A stretch of 64,000 nucleotides of DNA, from the NCBI RefSeq assembly GCF_044761985.1, contig NZ_JBIWDK010000013.1:1-64000 (forward strand), given 5' to 3'. The DNA is from Peribacillus sp044761985. Lineage in GTDB: Bacteria > Bacillota > Bacilli > Bacillales > DSM-1321. The position numbers and the translations under genes were made by a program. Under the pieces are notes generated by a model, which saw only the letters and a program-made list of their open reading frames with translations, did not search any database and had not been told where the DNA came from. Position 1 is the stretch's first letter. Every line of letters starts with the position of its first letter. Below are positions 33,045 through 43,303 of this stretch, piece after piece.

Positions 33045-34154
33045 ATGAAAATACTTATTACAGGGGCAGCTGGTTTTATTGGGAAAAACCTAGTTGCAGA
33101 TTTGAAAAATAAGGAGAATAACGAAATATTTGAATTCAGAAGAGAAACAGATGCTTCGTTATTAGACAAATATACAAAAGAATGTGAATTTGTATTTCAT
33201 TTAGCAGGAGTAAATAGACCCAATGATGAAAACGAATACATGAAAGGGAACTTTGAATTCACATCAAATTTAATAGAATCTTTAAAAAGAAATCAGAATA
33301 AATCTCCCATATTAATTACATCCTCCTCACAGGCTGATCAAGATAATCCATATGGTAGAAGTAAGAAAGCTTCCGAACAGTTAGTATTCTCTTATAGCAA
33401 AGAAGTGGGAGTTAGAACTTTAGTCTACAGACTACCAAATCTTTTTGGAAAATGGTGCAGACCGAATTATAACAGTGTTGTTGCAACCTTTTGCCATAAT
33501 ATTTCAAGAGGAATGGATATACAGGTTAATAACCCCAAAACTGAACTTACATTATGTTATATAGATGACGTATTAGCAGAATTTTCTCGAGCGTTAAATG
33601 GTAATGAAACAATGGAAAAAGAATACTGTAGAGTGCCAGTAACATACAAAATCTGTCTAGATGAACTAATAGACAAACTTTATTCTTTTAATAATAACCG
33701 GAAATCGTTAGTAATGCCTTCTTTAGAGGGTGAATTTGATAGATTATTATATAGTACCTTCTTATCTTATTTAGATGAAGATAATTTTTCTTATAAACTA
33801 AAAAAAAATGTAGACAGTCGTGGTTGGCTTGCAGAGTTTATTAAGTCTCAAAGTATGGGCCAAATTTTCATTTCAAAAACCAAACCTGGTGTTATAAGAG
33901 GAAATCATTGGCATCATACGAAAGTAGAAAAGTTTCTGGTTATTCAAGGAGAAGCTACTATTAAATTTAGGAATATTTATTCGGAAAAGGTACTTGAATA
34001 CAATGTGGATGGAGAAACTCCTGAGGTAGTAGATATTCCTGCAGGTTATTCGCACTCTATAGAAAATACTGGAGTTAAGGATGTCATTACTTTATTTTGG
34101 GCTTGTGAAATTTTTAATCCAGAAAAGCCTGATACTTATTTTGTGGAGGTTTAA
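33045..34154 (+). CDS. capF: UDP-2-acetamido-2,6-dideoxy-L-talose-type reductase (CapF/FnlB)
   Basis: Second enzyme of UDP-L-FucNAc synthesis: reduces the 4-keto intermediate. The 369-aa protein joins an N-terminal NAD(P)-dependent SDR domain (T-G-A-A-G-F-I-G-K-N at residues 6-15, N-P-Y-G-R-S-K-K near 104-111) to a C-terminal cupin (R-G-N-H-W-H-H-T-K-V-E-K-F near 285-297, then GYSHSIENTG). That fusion and length equal those of staphylococcal CapF. A ribosome binding site (AAAGG) precedes ATG 33045. CapE is 121 bases upstream and CapG follows closely. Confidence 0.92.
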   Translation: MKILITGAAGFIGKNLVADLKNKENNEIFEFRRETDASLLDKYTKECEFVFHLAGVNRPNDENEYMKGNFEFTSNLIESLKRNQNKSPILITSSSQADQDNPYGRSKKASEQLVFSYSKEVGVRTLVYRLPNLFGKWCRPNYNSVVATFCHNISRGMDIQVNNPKTELTLCYIDDVLAEFSRALNGNETMEKEYCRVPVTYKICLDELIDKLYSFNNNRKSLVMPSLEGEFDRLLYSTFLSYLDEDNFSYKLKKNVDSRGWLAEFIKSQSMGQIFISKTKPGVIRGNHWHHTKVEKFLVIQGEATIKFRNIYSEKVLEYNVDGETPEVVDIPAGYSHSIENTGVKDVITLFWACEIFNPEKPDTYFVEV

Positions 34155-34159
34155 GTAAA

Positions 34160-35287
34160 ATGGAAAAGATGAAAGTTATGACAATAGTAGGGACAAGACC
34201 AGAAATTATTAGATTGTCTGAAGTAATAAAATCATTAGATAGATATTTTAATCATGTTTTAGTACACACCGGGCAAAATTGGGATTATTCACTTAATAAT
34301 ATTTTTTTCGAGGAATTAAGTCTAAGAAAACCAAATCATTATTTAAATGTCGTAGGTGAAGACTTGGGTGAAACAATGGGGAATATTATTACTTCTTCCT
34401 ATAAAATCTTAATACAGGAAGAACCTGATGCTCTTTTGATTTTAGGAGATACAAACAGTTGCTTAAGTGCAATATCAGCGAAACGCTTAAAAATACCAAT
34501 TTTTCATATGGAAGCAGGAAATCGTTGTTTTGATCAAAACGTCCCTGAAGAAATTAATAGAATGATTATCGATCATGTAGCAGATATTAACCTTCCTTAC
34601 ACAGAGCATAGTAGACGTTATCTATTGACAGAAGGTATTCGTAAAGATCATATCTTTGTGACTGGTTCACCAATGACAGAAGTATTAAGTGTGAATATGG
34701 AAGGTATTCGTAATAGTAAAGTAATCGAAGAACTAAATCTTGAAAGAGGAAAATATATACTTATTTCTGCACATCGTGAAGAAAATATAGATAATGAAAA
34801 TAATTTCTTTTCTCTAATGAAAGCAATTAATAATATTGCAGAAAAATATCAAGTTCCAGTAATTTATTCGACTCATCCACGTAGTTTCAAAAAGATTGAA
34901 GAAAGAGGAATTACCTTTCATCCCCTTATAAAGAAATTAAAACCTTTTGGTTTTCTTGACTATAACCAACTACAAATGAATGCTTTCACAGTCCTTTCTG
35001 ACAGCGGTACATTATCAGAAGAATCTGCTATTCTAGGTTTCCCAGGCGTATTGATTAGAACATCAACTGAACGTCCAGAAGTACTTGATAAAGGAACGGT
35101 AGTAATTGGTGGTATTACAGAAAAAGATATTGAGCAGGCTGTAGAATTGAGTAGAGCAATGTGGGAGAAAGGCGAGAAAACATATCTTGCTAATGATTAT
35201 CAGGATGTAAATGTATCTGTAAAAGTTACAAAGATTATTCAAAACTATACAAAAATTATCAATAATGTAATTTGGGGAAAAGTATAA
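34160..35287 (+). CDS. capG: UDP-N-acetyl sugar 2-epimerase (CapG/FnlC, WecB-like)
   Basis: Third enzyme: 2-epimerisation giving UDP-L-FucNAc. The 375-aa protein has the UDP-GlcNAc 2-epimerase fold with I-V-G-T-R-P-E-I-I-R near residues 9-18, H-T-G-Q-N near 36-40, L-G-D-T-N-S, H-M-E-A-G-N-R, and S-D-S-G-T-L-S-E-E in the C-terminal half. TGGAGG precedes ATG 34160. Taken together with CapE and CapF, substrate assignment is firm for the trio rather than for ordinary WecB (UDP-ManNAc). It is followed without a gap by the next glycosyltransferase gene. Confidence 0.92.
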   Translation: MEKMKVMTIVGTRPEIIRLSEVIKSLDRYFNHVLVHTGQNWDYSLNNIFFEELSLRKPNHYLNVVGEDLGETMGNIITSSYKILIQEEPDALLILGDTNSCLSAISAKRLKIPIFHMEAGNRCFDQNVPEEINRMIIDHVADINLPYTEHSRRYLLTEGIRKDHIFVTGSPMTEVLSVNMEGIRNSKVIEELNLERGKYILISAHREENIDNENNFFSLMKAINNIAEKYQVPVIYSTHPRSFKKIEERGITFHPLIKKLKPFGFLDYNQLQMNAFTVLSDSGTLSEESAILGFPGVLIRTSTERPEVLDKGTVVIGGITEKDIEQAVELSRAMWEKGEKTYLANDYQDVNVSVKVTKIIQNYTKIINNVIWGKV

Positions 35288-36520
35288 ATGAATAATTCCA
35301 CATGTAATTTTGATATTTTATTTTTAGGCGGAGTATTTAATGAAAAAAAAATCATTAAGGAGAGCAAGAGCAACGTACAGTTTGCTGCGAACGCCCTTCA
35401 GTGGAATATTATAGAAGGACTAGATTTAATAAATTCACACCCTATAAATTTATTAAATGCTGTATTTATAGGATCTTATCCAAGTTTTTATAAGAAAGCG
35501 ATTATTAAAAGGAACGATTGGTCACATGTAGAAGGTGCAAATGATATAGATGTTAATTTTTTGAATATTCCAATTTTAAAGAAATTTTCTCGTGGTTGGA
35601 GCCTATCTAGAGAAATTAAAAACTGGGTAAATATTAAAGATGAACGAAAAAAAGTAATTATTGCATATTCTATGGATTATTCTATACTTAGAGCCTTAAA
35701 GACAGCCAAGGCAAGCCAATCAGCAATAACAACTTGTTTAGTTGTACCTGATTTACCTCAGTTCATGAATCTTACTTCCACAGAAAAAGCAAGCTATAAA
35801 TTTTTAAAAAAGTTGGAAATAAAGATGATTAATAGTTTGCAACATTATGTTGATTCCTATGTGTTATTAACCAAGCAGATGGCTGATACTCTGAAGTTAC
35901 AGAATAAACCTTATGTGGTTGTTGAAGGAATGGTAAATATTAAAGAACAAGTTAAACCTCACATTTTAAAAGAAAGTGGAAAGAAAAGTGATTTAAAAAC
36001 TATTTTATATACCGGTAGTTTAAATGAAAAATACGGTATTTTAGATCTTCTTATGGCGTTTGAGCTAATCGATAAGGAAAATTATAGATTACAAATTTGT
36101 GGAACAGGTGAAACCGAAAAAGAAATTAAAGAAATGGCTAAACGTGATAGCAGAATTGAATTTTATGGACGTGTGAGTAGAGAAGAGGCTATGAAACTTC
36201 AAAAAAAGGCAACAGTACTAATAAACCCAAGAAATAGTAAAGGTGAATACACTAAATATTCCTTTCCCTCAAAGTTAATGGAGTATTTGGTCTCGGGAGT
36301 ACCTACTATAGCTTATAAATTACCGGGTATGCCAGAAGAATATAATGATTATATTTATTTTATTAATGGGAATTCCTTAAATAGCATAACAAATACTTTA
36401 ATAAGGGTATGTGAAAAGAGTCCAAATGAATTGATGGAATTTGGAGATAAAGCAAGGAATTATGTTTTATCCGAAAAAAATAATATGAAACAAGTGGAAA
36501 AAATAATAAGTTTATTTTGA
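35288..36520 (+). CDS. Glycosyltransferase, GT4 family
   Basis: A 410-aa cytoplasmic or membrane-associated GT-B enzyme. The first half is variable; the second half carries I-L-Y-T-G-S-L-N-E-K-Y-G-I-L-D-L near residues 238-253 and the donor-site region N-P-R-N-S-K-G-E-Y-T-K-Y-S-F-P-S-K-L-M-E-Y near 312-333, typical of GT4. Starts directly after capG. Donor and acceptor cannot be read from sequence. Confidence 0.8.
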   Translation: MNNSTCNFDILFLGGVFNEKKIIKESKSNVQFAANALQWNIIEGLDLINSHPINLLNAVFIGSYPSFYKKAIIKRNDWSHVEGANDIDVNFLNIPILKKFSRGWSLSREIKNWVNIKDERKKVIIAYSMDYSILRALKTAKASQSAITTCLVVPDLPQFMNLTSTEKASYKFLKKLEIKMINSLQHYVDSYVLLTKQMADTLKLQNKPYVVVEGMVNIKEQVKPHILKESGKKSDLKTILYTGSLNEKYGILDLLMAFELIDKENYRLQICGTGETEKEIKEMAKRDSRIEFYGRVSREEAMKLQKKATVLINPRNSKGEYTKYSFPSKLMEYLVSGVPTIAYKLPGMPEEYNDYIYFINGNSLNSITNTLIRVCEKSPNELMEFGDKARNYVLSEKNNMKQVEKIISLF

Positions 36521-36696
36521 ATTTCATTATTTTATTTGGCCTTAAAACATCTTTGGTTAGCTGTTTGGTTTATATATTCTGACTACAAATTGAAAGTAAA
36601 GTAAATAATTAAAACTATTAACTGTTAAATATAAATAATAAATAAAATGACTTTCTGAATTGTATATTGGTTCAGCATTATTTAGTGAGGTAAAAT

Positions 36697-38007
36697 ATGC
36701 GTTCTAATAAAAAACAAATAAGGTATGTTGGTGTTAGTTCAGATACTAGTCTTAAAACTAACAGTTTTCTGTCCAATATTAATAAATGGATCATTCTTTT
36801 TATGTGTACTTGGTACTCATGGCCTTACTTCAACTATAAATTGGGAGTAATACCATTCTTATTAATCCTTATAATTTGGTTTTTTACTACAGATTACCGG
36901 TGGGTTTTTCAAAGAATACCCCTTGATTTAGTAATGGTAATTATTTGGGCAATAACATTTTTACCATATATTTTAACAGGTGGTTTTTTGTACGGCATAG
37001 TAGATGGAAAATATGTAATGATTACTTTTATATTATTTATCGGTGGAATATTTATAAATCATTATTATATGTACTACAATAATAATGATTTAGTCCTGGG
37101 GAAAGTAGCTTTTTTTTCAATACTGTTTTATGTCATTGCTTCTACCCAAACATATTTAGGTTTAAAAGACTATCCTCTTGCTGCACGGGGACTTGCTACA
37201 GGAAGCGACCCATTACAGCAAACCTACTTATCTTTAGGTATAGGGGGGTTTGGTTTTGTTTATAGTGCTGTTTTTATAAACATTCTAATTTTATACTTTG
37301 TTATAAAAAAAGTTCAAGATGTTAATAAATTTTACAAAATTCTTTGCCTTTTTATTTATATTATTATAACTACTATGCTAATTTCCGCTTCATACGCTAC
37401 CGCCATACTAGTACTATTAACAGGAACTCTTTTGATTGTAATGATTAAAGGGAAAAAAAGTTTTATTTTTTGTATGATATTGGTTTTTTTATTCTTGTTC
37501 TTAATCAATCCTATAGAAATGATTGGCTATTTTTTAATAGAGAGCGCAAAGCTATTCAAAACAAATGAGGTAATTAGTTCTAAATTTTTAGATCTTGCGC
37601 AAGGCTTTGTTAGTGAATCAGTCGGTTCTCAAACCTCTGGGAGGGGGCAACTTTATTTAGCATCTTTAGAGACTTTTTTGAGAAATCCAATATTCGGAAT
37701 ATACGGACCATTTGGTCATGATTTTAAATCTGAAGTTGGAGGACACTCCGGGTGGCTTGATCTTATGGCATATTACGGTTTATTCGGGTCGCTTCCACTG
37801 TTTATAGCGATCTTTTTGAATTTTCGAAAACAGTTAAGGTTTTATGCTAGTCATCCATACTTTCACGTTTTATTAACTGCACAACTTTTATTTGTAATTT
37901 TTGGATTTATAAATCCTATTATTTATATTTACCAAATAGGATTTGTTTTATTTGTTGTTGGACCCTCAATTCCATACTTACCATATGCGTTTTCGAAGAA
38001 ATCATGA
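36697..38007 (+). CDS. O-antigen/exopolysaccharide polymerase (Wzy-like)
   Basis: A 436-aa membrane protein with about ten to twelve hydrophobic helices and no recognised soluble domain except one larger extracytoplasmic loop (about residues 285-340, containing S-Q-T-S-G-R-G-Q-L-Y and a G-G-H-S-G-W-L-D motif). This layout and the GHxxW-type motif are usual for Wzy/WaaL proteins. In a locus with a Wzx flippase, Wzy is the expected polymerase of lipid-linked repeat units outside the membrane. GTGAGG precedes ATG 36697. Confidence 0.82.
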   Translation: MRSNKKQIRYVGVSSDTSLKTNSFLSNINKWIILFMCTWYSWPYFNYKLGVIPFLLILIIWFFTTDYRWVFQRIPLDLVMVIIWAITFLPYILTGGFLYGIVDGKYVMITFILFIGGIFINHYYMYYNNNDLVLGKVAFFSILFYVIASTQTYLGLKDYPLAARGLATGSDPLQQTYLSLGIGGFGFVYSAVFINILILYFVIKKVQDVNKFYKILCLFIYIIITTMLISASYATAILVLLTGTLLIVMIKGKKSFIFCMILVFLFLFLINPIEMIGYFLIESAKLFKTNEVISSKFLDLAQGFVSESVGSQTSGRGQLYLASLETFLRNPIFGIYGPFGHDFKSEVGGHSGWLDLMAYYGLFGSLPLFIAIFLNFRKQLRFYASHPYFHVLLTAQLLFVIFGFINPIIYIYQIGFVLFVVGPSIPYLPYAFSKKS

Positions 38008-38026
38008 GAAAGGAAATATCAATCAA

Positions 38027-39310
38027 ATGAAAATATTATGGGTGACTAATGTCCCATTGCCAGAAGCCAGTTTACTTATGAGTGAAAAACCTATAGCTTT
38101 CGGCGGATGGCTTGTTAATGCAGCCGCTAATTTAGCAAAGGAAAAGAATATTAAACTGGAAATATCATTTCCAAAAAAAGGGACAAAAAAAGTTAATATT
38201 TTAAAAGCCAAGGACATAATATACTATACTTTCCCATCTATTGGTTACAGTAATAAAGAAAAGAAAAAAAACAATAATTTACTATATATTATTGAAAAAT
38301 CAAAACCTGATCTGGTGCATATCTTTGGAACAGAATGTGCTCATACTCTTGCTATGGTAAATATGTGTAAAAAGAAAAATATAAATGTTGTAATATCCAT
38401 TCAAGGTCTACTGTCATATATTGCTGAGCATTATATGAATGGCATACCAGATAAAATTCAAAAAAAATATACATTTAGAGATTTTATCAAGCGAGATAAC
38501 TTAAAATTACAAAAAAATAAATTTGTAATGCGGGGGAAATATGAAATAGAAGCTATACAAAAAACAAACCATGTTATTGGTAGGACTACTTGGGATAATG
38601 CTTGTACATCTATAATTAATCCAGAAATTCAATATCATCACTGCAATGAAACATTAAGGGATGAGTTTTATAAATATTCTTGGGATAATACTTATTGTGA
38701 AAAGTATTCGATATTTGTAAGTCAAGGTTCATATCCCATAAAGGGGTTACATTTTTTACTTGAAGCAATGCCAATAATATTAAAGAGGTATCCATTAGCT
38801 AAAATATATATTGGTGGTCATGATATTACTAATTATGAAAACTTAAATAATAAACTGAAAATTTCGTCATACGGAAAGTATATAAAGAGCTTAATTAAAA
38901 AGTATAAGTTACAAGAAAAAGTCCAATTTACTGGAGTGTTAAATGAAAAAGAAATGTGTAAGCAGTACTTAAAGTCAAATGTATTTGTGTGTCCTTCTAC
39001 TATAGAAAATAGTCCTAATTCACTTGGGGAAGCTATGATTCTTGGAGTACCCTCTGTTGCTGCAAATGTGGGTGGCATTTCTGATTTATTAAAACATAAA
39101 GAAGAAGGGTTTATTTATCAATCAGACGCCTCATATATGCTTGCTCATTATATATGTGAGATATTCGGAAATGAAAAGATCGCAATAAACTTTTCTCAGA
39201 AATCCAAAATTAAGGCATCTCAATTACATGACGCAGAAGTTAACAATAAGAAACTTCTTGAAATTTACTTAACAATCAGTAAGAAAAAAATATTTAATAT
39301 CTCATCATAA
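38027..39310 (+). CDS. Glycosyltransferase, GT4 family
   Basis: A 427-aa GT-B enzyme starting MKILWVTNVPLPEASLL; an in-frame upstream ATG (37943) would read through the end of the polymerase gene and give a sequence unlike the family. It has I-F-V-S-Q-G-S-Y-P-I-K-G-L-H near residues 227-240 and the strong GT4 donor motif P-S-T-I-E-N-S-P-N-S-L-G-E-A-M near 324-338. The ribosome binding site is AAAGGA, a little far from the start. Donor unknown. Confidence 0.82.
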   Translation: MKILWVTNVPLPEASLLMSEKPIAFGGWLVNAAANLAKEKNIKLEISFPKKGTKKVNILKAKDIIYYTFPSIGYSNKEKKKNNNLLYIIEKSKPDLVHIFGTECAHTLAMVNMCKKKNINVVISIQGLLSYIAEHYMNGIPDKIQKKYTFRDFIKRDNLKLQKNKFVMRGKYEIEAIQKTNHVIGRTTWDNACTSIINPEIQYHHCNETLRDEFYKYSWDNTYCEKYSIFVSQGSYPIKGLHFLLEAMPIILKRYPLAKIYIGGHDITNYENLNNKLKISSYGKYIKSLIKKYKLQEKVQFTGVLNEKEMCKQYLKSNVFVCPSTIENSPNSLGEAMILGVPSVAANVGGISDLLKHKEEGFIYQSDASYMLAHYICEIFGNEKIAINFSQKSKIKASQLHDAEVNNKKLLEIYLTISKKKIFNISS

Positions 39311-39321
39311 GGAGATTATCT

Positions 39322-40314
39322 ATGAGTATTTTGGTAAGTATCAACTGTATCACTTATAACCACGAAAATTTTATTGAAGATGCAATTGTAAGCTTTTTGA
39401 AACAGCAAACGAATTTTGATTTTGAAATAATTATTGGAGAGGATTGCAGTACTGATAATACTAGAAAAATAATTGAAAAGTATGTAAATCTATATCCAGA
39501 AAAGATTAAATTGATTACGTCTGAAATGAATATAGGAGCTGAGAAAAACTTACGCCGTATTCATGAAAAATCACGGGGGAAATTTATAGCATTATGCGAG
39601 GGTGATGATTTTTGGACTGACCCCCTCAAATTACAAAAACAAGTAGAATATATGGAAGAAAACCCCGAATGCACTTTGTGTTTCCATAATGCAAAAGTAA
39701 TTGACTCTAATAAAACATTAGTTCGTAGAGCAGTTGTTCCCTGGATGAAAAATAATAAAAAATATTACTTGAGGAAAAACACAAAATATTCAGCAGGAGA
39801 ACTTGCTTTGCTAGGGTATATTCCTACAGCATCCTTTATTTATCCTAAGCACCTATTAGATAACCCTCCACAATGGTGTATTAACTCTGTTGCTGGAGAT
39901 AATGTAATAAAACTAATTACCTCCAGCAATGGTTATGCTTATTATATAGACGAATATATGTCAGCTTATAGATTTGGAGTTGAGGGATCATCTACAACAA
40001 ATTGGGTAAAAATGAATGACACACAAGAAAAAAAAATCAAGCTTTTAATGAGATTTATTAAATTTTATGAGGAATTTGATAGATATTCTAATTATAAATA
40101 TAAGAATGAAATTGATGATGTAAAAAAGATTTTCGAATTTCAAATATCGGTTATAAATGGTGATTGGCAAGGTAAAAAAAGTAGGAAATATTATAAACGA
40201 ATTCTTGCTGGACTGGATTTAAAAGATAAAATAATAATATACTCAAGGTACTATTTTCCTTCGGTATATGCCAAGTTAAATAAATTGAGAATTTTTGTTT
40301 TAAACACTAAATGA
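39322..40314 (+). CDS. Glycosyltransferase, GT2 family
   Basis: A 330-aa GT-A enzyme. It begins V-S-I-N-C-I-T-Y-N-H-E-N-F-I, with I-I-I-G-E-D-C-S-T-D-N-T near residues 36-47 and the metal-binding E-G-D-D-F-W motif near residues 94-99. No membrane helices. Its gene overlaps the flippase gene by four bases (ATGA), showing tight coupling. Such enzymes add one sugar to the lipid-linked repeat unit; donor not predictable. Confidence 0.87.
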   Translation: MSILVSINCITYNHENFIEDAIVSFLKQQTNFDFEIIIGEDCSTDNTRKIIEKYVNLYPEKIKLITSEMNIGAEKNLRRIHEKSRGKFIALCEGDDFWTDPLKLQKQVEYMEENPECTLCFHNAKVIDSNKTLVRRAVVPWMKNNKKYYLRKNTKYSAGELALLGYIPTASFIYPKHLLDNPPQWCINSVAGDNVIKLITSSNGYAYYIDEYMSAYRFGVEGSSTTNWVKMNDTQEKKIKLLMRFIKFYEEFDRYSNYKYKNEIDDVKKIFEFQISVINGDWQGKKSRKYYKRILAGLDLKDKIIIYSRYYFPSVYAKLNKLRIFVLNTK

Positions 40315-41807
40315 AATTAAATCAGGGAAATGATCTGAAAATAAAAACTATAAGGGGATTAATTTGGAGTTTTGCAGAATTATTGGGCACACAGGGAATC
40401 CAATTTATTGTTATTATGATTCTTGCAAGGCAATTATCTCCTGAGAATTTCGGTTTCATTGGAATGCTAGTTATATTTATAGCATTATCTAATTTAATAA
40501 TAGATAGTGGGTTTACTCAAGCTCTAATTCGAGAAAGTTATGCTAGTGAATCTGACTATTCTACTGTATTCTTTTTTAATTTGTTCATGTCTTGCTCATT
40601 ATTCATTATACTTTATTTTTTCGCTCCAATTTTTAGTAGCTTTTTTAAAGAGGAACAACTAATCCCTTTATTAAGAGTACTATCATTAGGTCTTATTATT
40701 AATTCTTTAGGGATTATTCAAAGAGTGATTCTTATAAAGAAAATAGACTTTAAAACACAAACTAAGATAAATCTTTTAGCTGCAACTATTTCAGGTTTTG
40801 TCGCGATAATTTTTGCCTTACGTGGTTACGGTGTGTGGAGTCTTGTTGCTCAAACGCTAACCTTACAGATAACCCAAACAGTACTATTATGGACCAATAA
40901 TAAATGGTTTCCCATATTTTTTTTTAGTATACCATCATTTAAACGACTCTTTGGTTTCGGATTCAAATTATTAATTTCTGGTTTAATAGATACTATATAC
41001 AATAATTTATTTTCGATAATCATAGGAAGATTATATCCAGCTGCTCAATTAGGATTATATACTAACGCGGTTAAACTAGGCGATATGTTTACAATCTCCA
41101 TAACTAGTGCTATTCAACGAGTAACTTATCCAGTATTAAGTAGTATCCAAGAAGATAAAGACCGCTTAAGATATGGGTTTCAAAGGATTATAAGAACATC
41201 TGCATATATAATGTTTCCTATTATGTCTGGATTAATAGCTGTTTCTGACACACTCATCCCTGTTTTACTAGGACCAAGATGGTTTGGATCTATCATATAC
41301 TTTAAACTTTTATGTATAGCTGGAATGCTATACCCACTTCATGCTATAAATTTGAACATTCTCCAAGTTAAGGGGAAGTCAAGCATATTCCTAAAACTGG
41401 AGATTATTAAGAAAATACTATTAACATTTCTAATTGTTGTATCAATTTATTTTTCATTAGGCATTATAGGGTTAATAGGAGCTGCAATAATATGTTCATA
41501 CCTTTCTTTAGTTATTAATGCTTATTATTCAGCTAGAGAAATTGCGTATTCCATTTCACAACAGATTAAAGATATCCTACCAATTTTTCTGTTTTCTGTT
41601 TTTATGGGTAGTTTTGTTTATTTGCTAGGTATTGTATTACCTGTTAGTAAACTTATTAAACTTTTTATACAGATAAGCAGTGGTTCCTTGCTATATGTAT
41701 TAGTAAGCTGGATATTTAAAATAAAAGAGTTTGAAACAATTTGTCAAGTTCTTTTTCAATTTTTAAAGAAAGCCAAGCAGAGGAAAATCAATTCGAAGGG
41801 AGCTTAG
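40311..41807 (+). CDS. Polysaccharide flippase (Wzx, MOP superfamily)
   Basis: A 498-aa integral membrane protein with about twelve to fourteen helices and the N-terminal G-L-I-W-S-F-A-E-L-L-G-T-Q-G-I-Q-F pattern typical of the WzxC/TuaB branch of the MOP family. It should translocate the undecaprenyl-linked repeat unit across the membrane before polymerisation by the Wzy-like protein. It overlaps the GT2 gene by four bases and is seven bases from the next gene. Confidence 0.88.
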   Translation: MKLNQGNDLKIKTIRGLIWSFAELLGTQGIQFIVIMILARQLSPENFGFIGMLVIFIALSNLIIDSGFTQALIRESYASESDYSTVFFFNLFMSCSLFIILYFFAPIFSSFFKEEQLIPLLRVLSLGLIINSLGIIQRVILIKKIDFKTQTKINLLAATISGFVAIIFALRGYGVWSLVAQTLTLQITQTVLLWTNNKWFPIFFFSIPSFKRLFGFGFKLLISGLIDTIYNNLFSIIIGRLYPAAQLGLYTNAVKLGDMFTISITSAIQRVTYPVLSSIQEDKDRLRYGFQRIIRTSAYIMFPIMSGLIAVSDTLIPVLLGPRWFGSIIYFKLLCIAGMLYPLHAINLNILQVKGKSSIFLKLEIIKKILLTFLIVVSIYFSLGIIGLIGAAIICSYLSLVINAYYSAREIAYSISQQIKDILPIFLFSVFMGSFVYLLGIVLPVSKLIKLFIQISSGSLLYVLVSWIFKIKEFETICQVLFQFLKKAKQRKINSKGA

Positions 41808-41813
41808 TATTAG

Positions 41814-42326
41814 ATGAAAATGAATACGATTAGTTTTCAAAAATATAAAAATGTACTGAGAAAAATGGGGTTGGATTTTAGCTTACTTATTAATGATATT
41901 GATAGTTTAGAAAGATTAGATTCCTTTATATACAAAATGGATTCAAATTATTTATTACCGAGTGATAATGATGTTGAGCTGAAAGACTATTCAAAAAAGT
42001 TAATTGAAAATGCATATAACTTTATTTTAGTTGAGGACGATAACGATATAAGCATACTTTCAATATATGTGAATGATCTCATCACTAAAACAGCTTATTG
42101 TAGTTCCATAGGAATTTTACCGACACATCAAGGGAGGAATATCGCACCAATTTTAATAGACTTTGGTATTCAATTTTCAAAAGAAATGGGAATGGAGTTG
42201 ATAAAGGCAGAAGTTAATAAAAGCAATTCTAAAATGATTACATTATTCACTGGATATGATTTTCATATTAGTAGTGAGACCGAGAAAAATTCTTATATTA
42301 TTACTAAAGAGCTCAACGTACCTTAA
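41814..42326 (+). CDS. GNAT-like N-acetyltransferase
   Basis: A 170-aa protein with a GNAT domain in its second half: Y-C-S-S-I-G-I-L-P-T-H-Q-G-R-N-I-A-P near residues 97-114 is the acetyl-CoA binding motif A (Q-G-R-N). The N-terminal half is not recognised. Its place just before rfbA, the DegT aminotransferase and rfbB suggests it acylates the amino group of a dTDP-4-amino-4,6-dideoxy sugar, but this is inference. AAGGGAG precedes it. Confidence 0.72.
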   Translation: MKMNTISFQKYKNVLRKMGLDFSLLINDIDSLERLDSFIYKMDSNYLLPSDNDVELKDYSKKLIENAYNFILVEDDNDISILSIYVNDLITKTAYCSSIGILPTHQGRNIAPILIDFGIQFSKEMGMELIKAEVNKSNSKMITLFTGYDFHISSETEKNSYIITKELNVP

Positions 42327-42388
42327 TTTAAAGAATTCAAATAATTAAATGGATATTTGAATTTACTTATTAATTTGGAGGCGGACTT

Positions 42389-43303
42389 ATGATGAAGGGT
42401 ATCATTTTAGCTGGAGGTAATGGGACGAGATTATATCCGATAACTCAAGCTATATCAAAACAATTGTTACCGATATATGATAAACCTATGATTTATTATC
42501 CACTATCTGTTCTTATGTTATCAGGGATTAGGGAAATACTGATCATTTCTACACCGAAAGATATTCCTCTTTTTATGAATTTACTTGGTGATGGATCTAA
42601 ATTGGGAATAAAACTTGAATATGCAATTCAAAAGCATCCAAGAGGGCTAGCGGATGCTTTTATTATTGGAGAAGAATTCATAGGTAATGATAATGTCTGC
42701 CTTATACTAGGTGATAATATTTTTTATGGACAGGGATTTACTCCTTTACTAAAAACTGCTTCAACCCTAAATGAGGGTGCAATTGTTTTTGGATATCAAG
42801 TAAAAGATCCAGAGCGTTTTGGGATTGTGGAAATTGATCATGAGAATAACGCTTTGTCTATAGAAGAAAAGCCAGCATTTCCAAAGTCTAATTATGCTGT
42901 AACAGGCTTATATTTTTACGATAATAACGTAATTGAGATTGCAAAAAATATTAGGCCATCTGTTAGAGGTGAATTAGAAATTACGGATATCAATCAAGTT
43001 TATTTAAAAAGAAAAAAACTGAAAGTAGGTCTTCTTGGTCGAGGATTTACTTGGCTTGATACAGGGACATTTGAAAGTTTTTTAGAAGCTGGCCAATTTG
43101 TTGAGACTATTGAAAAGAGGCAAGGTTATAAAATAGCCTGTTTAGAAGAAATCAGTTATCGGAACAATTGGGTCTCTTCTGATGAAGTGTTATCAATAGC
43201 GCTTCAATATAAAAACGACTACGGTACTTATTTAAATGAATTAGTGAATGGGAGGTTTATAGATGATTCCGGTTACTCAACCCTTTCTGCCTCCAAAAGA
43301 TGA
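42389..43303 (+). CDS. rfbA: Glucose-1-phosphate thymidylyltransferase
   Basis: Makes dTDP-glucose from dTTP and glucose-1-phosphate. The 304-aa protein has L-A-G-G-N-G-T-R-L-Y-P (residues 7-17), K-Q-L-L-P-I-Y-D-K-P-M-I-Y-Y-P-L-S, L-G-D-N-I-F and E-E-K-P, all conserved in RmlA. TTGGAGGCGG precedes the start, which could equally be the next codon (MMKG). Its 3' end overlaps the aminotransferase gene by 41 bases, which lengthens the C-terminus by a few residues compared with relatives. No rfbC or rfbD is present, so the product is not dTDP-rhamnose. Confidence 0.95.
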   Translation: MMKGIILAGGNGTRLYPITQAISKQLLPIYDKPMIYYPLSVLMLSGIREILIISTPKDIPLFMNLLGDGSKLGIKLEYAIQKHPRGLADAFIIGEEFIGNDNVCLILGDNIFYGQGFTPLLKTASTLNEGAIVFGYQVKDPERFGIVEIDHENNALSIEEKPAFPKSNYAVTGLYFYDNNVIEIAKNIRPSVRGELEITDINQVYLKRKKLKVGLLGRGFTWLDTGTFESFLEAGQFVETIEKRQGYKIACLEEISYRNNWVSSDEVLSIALQYKNDYGTYLNELVNGRFIDDSGYSTLSASKR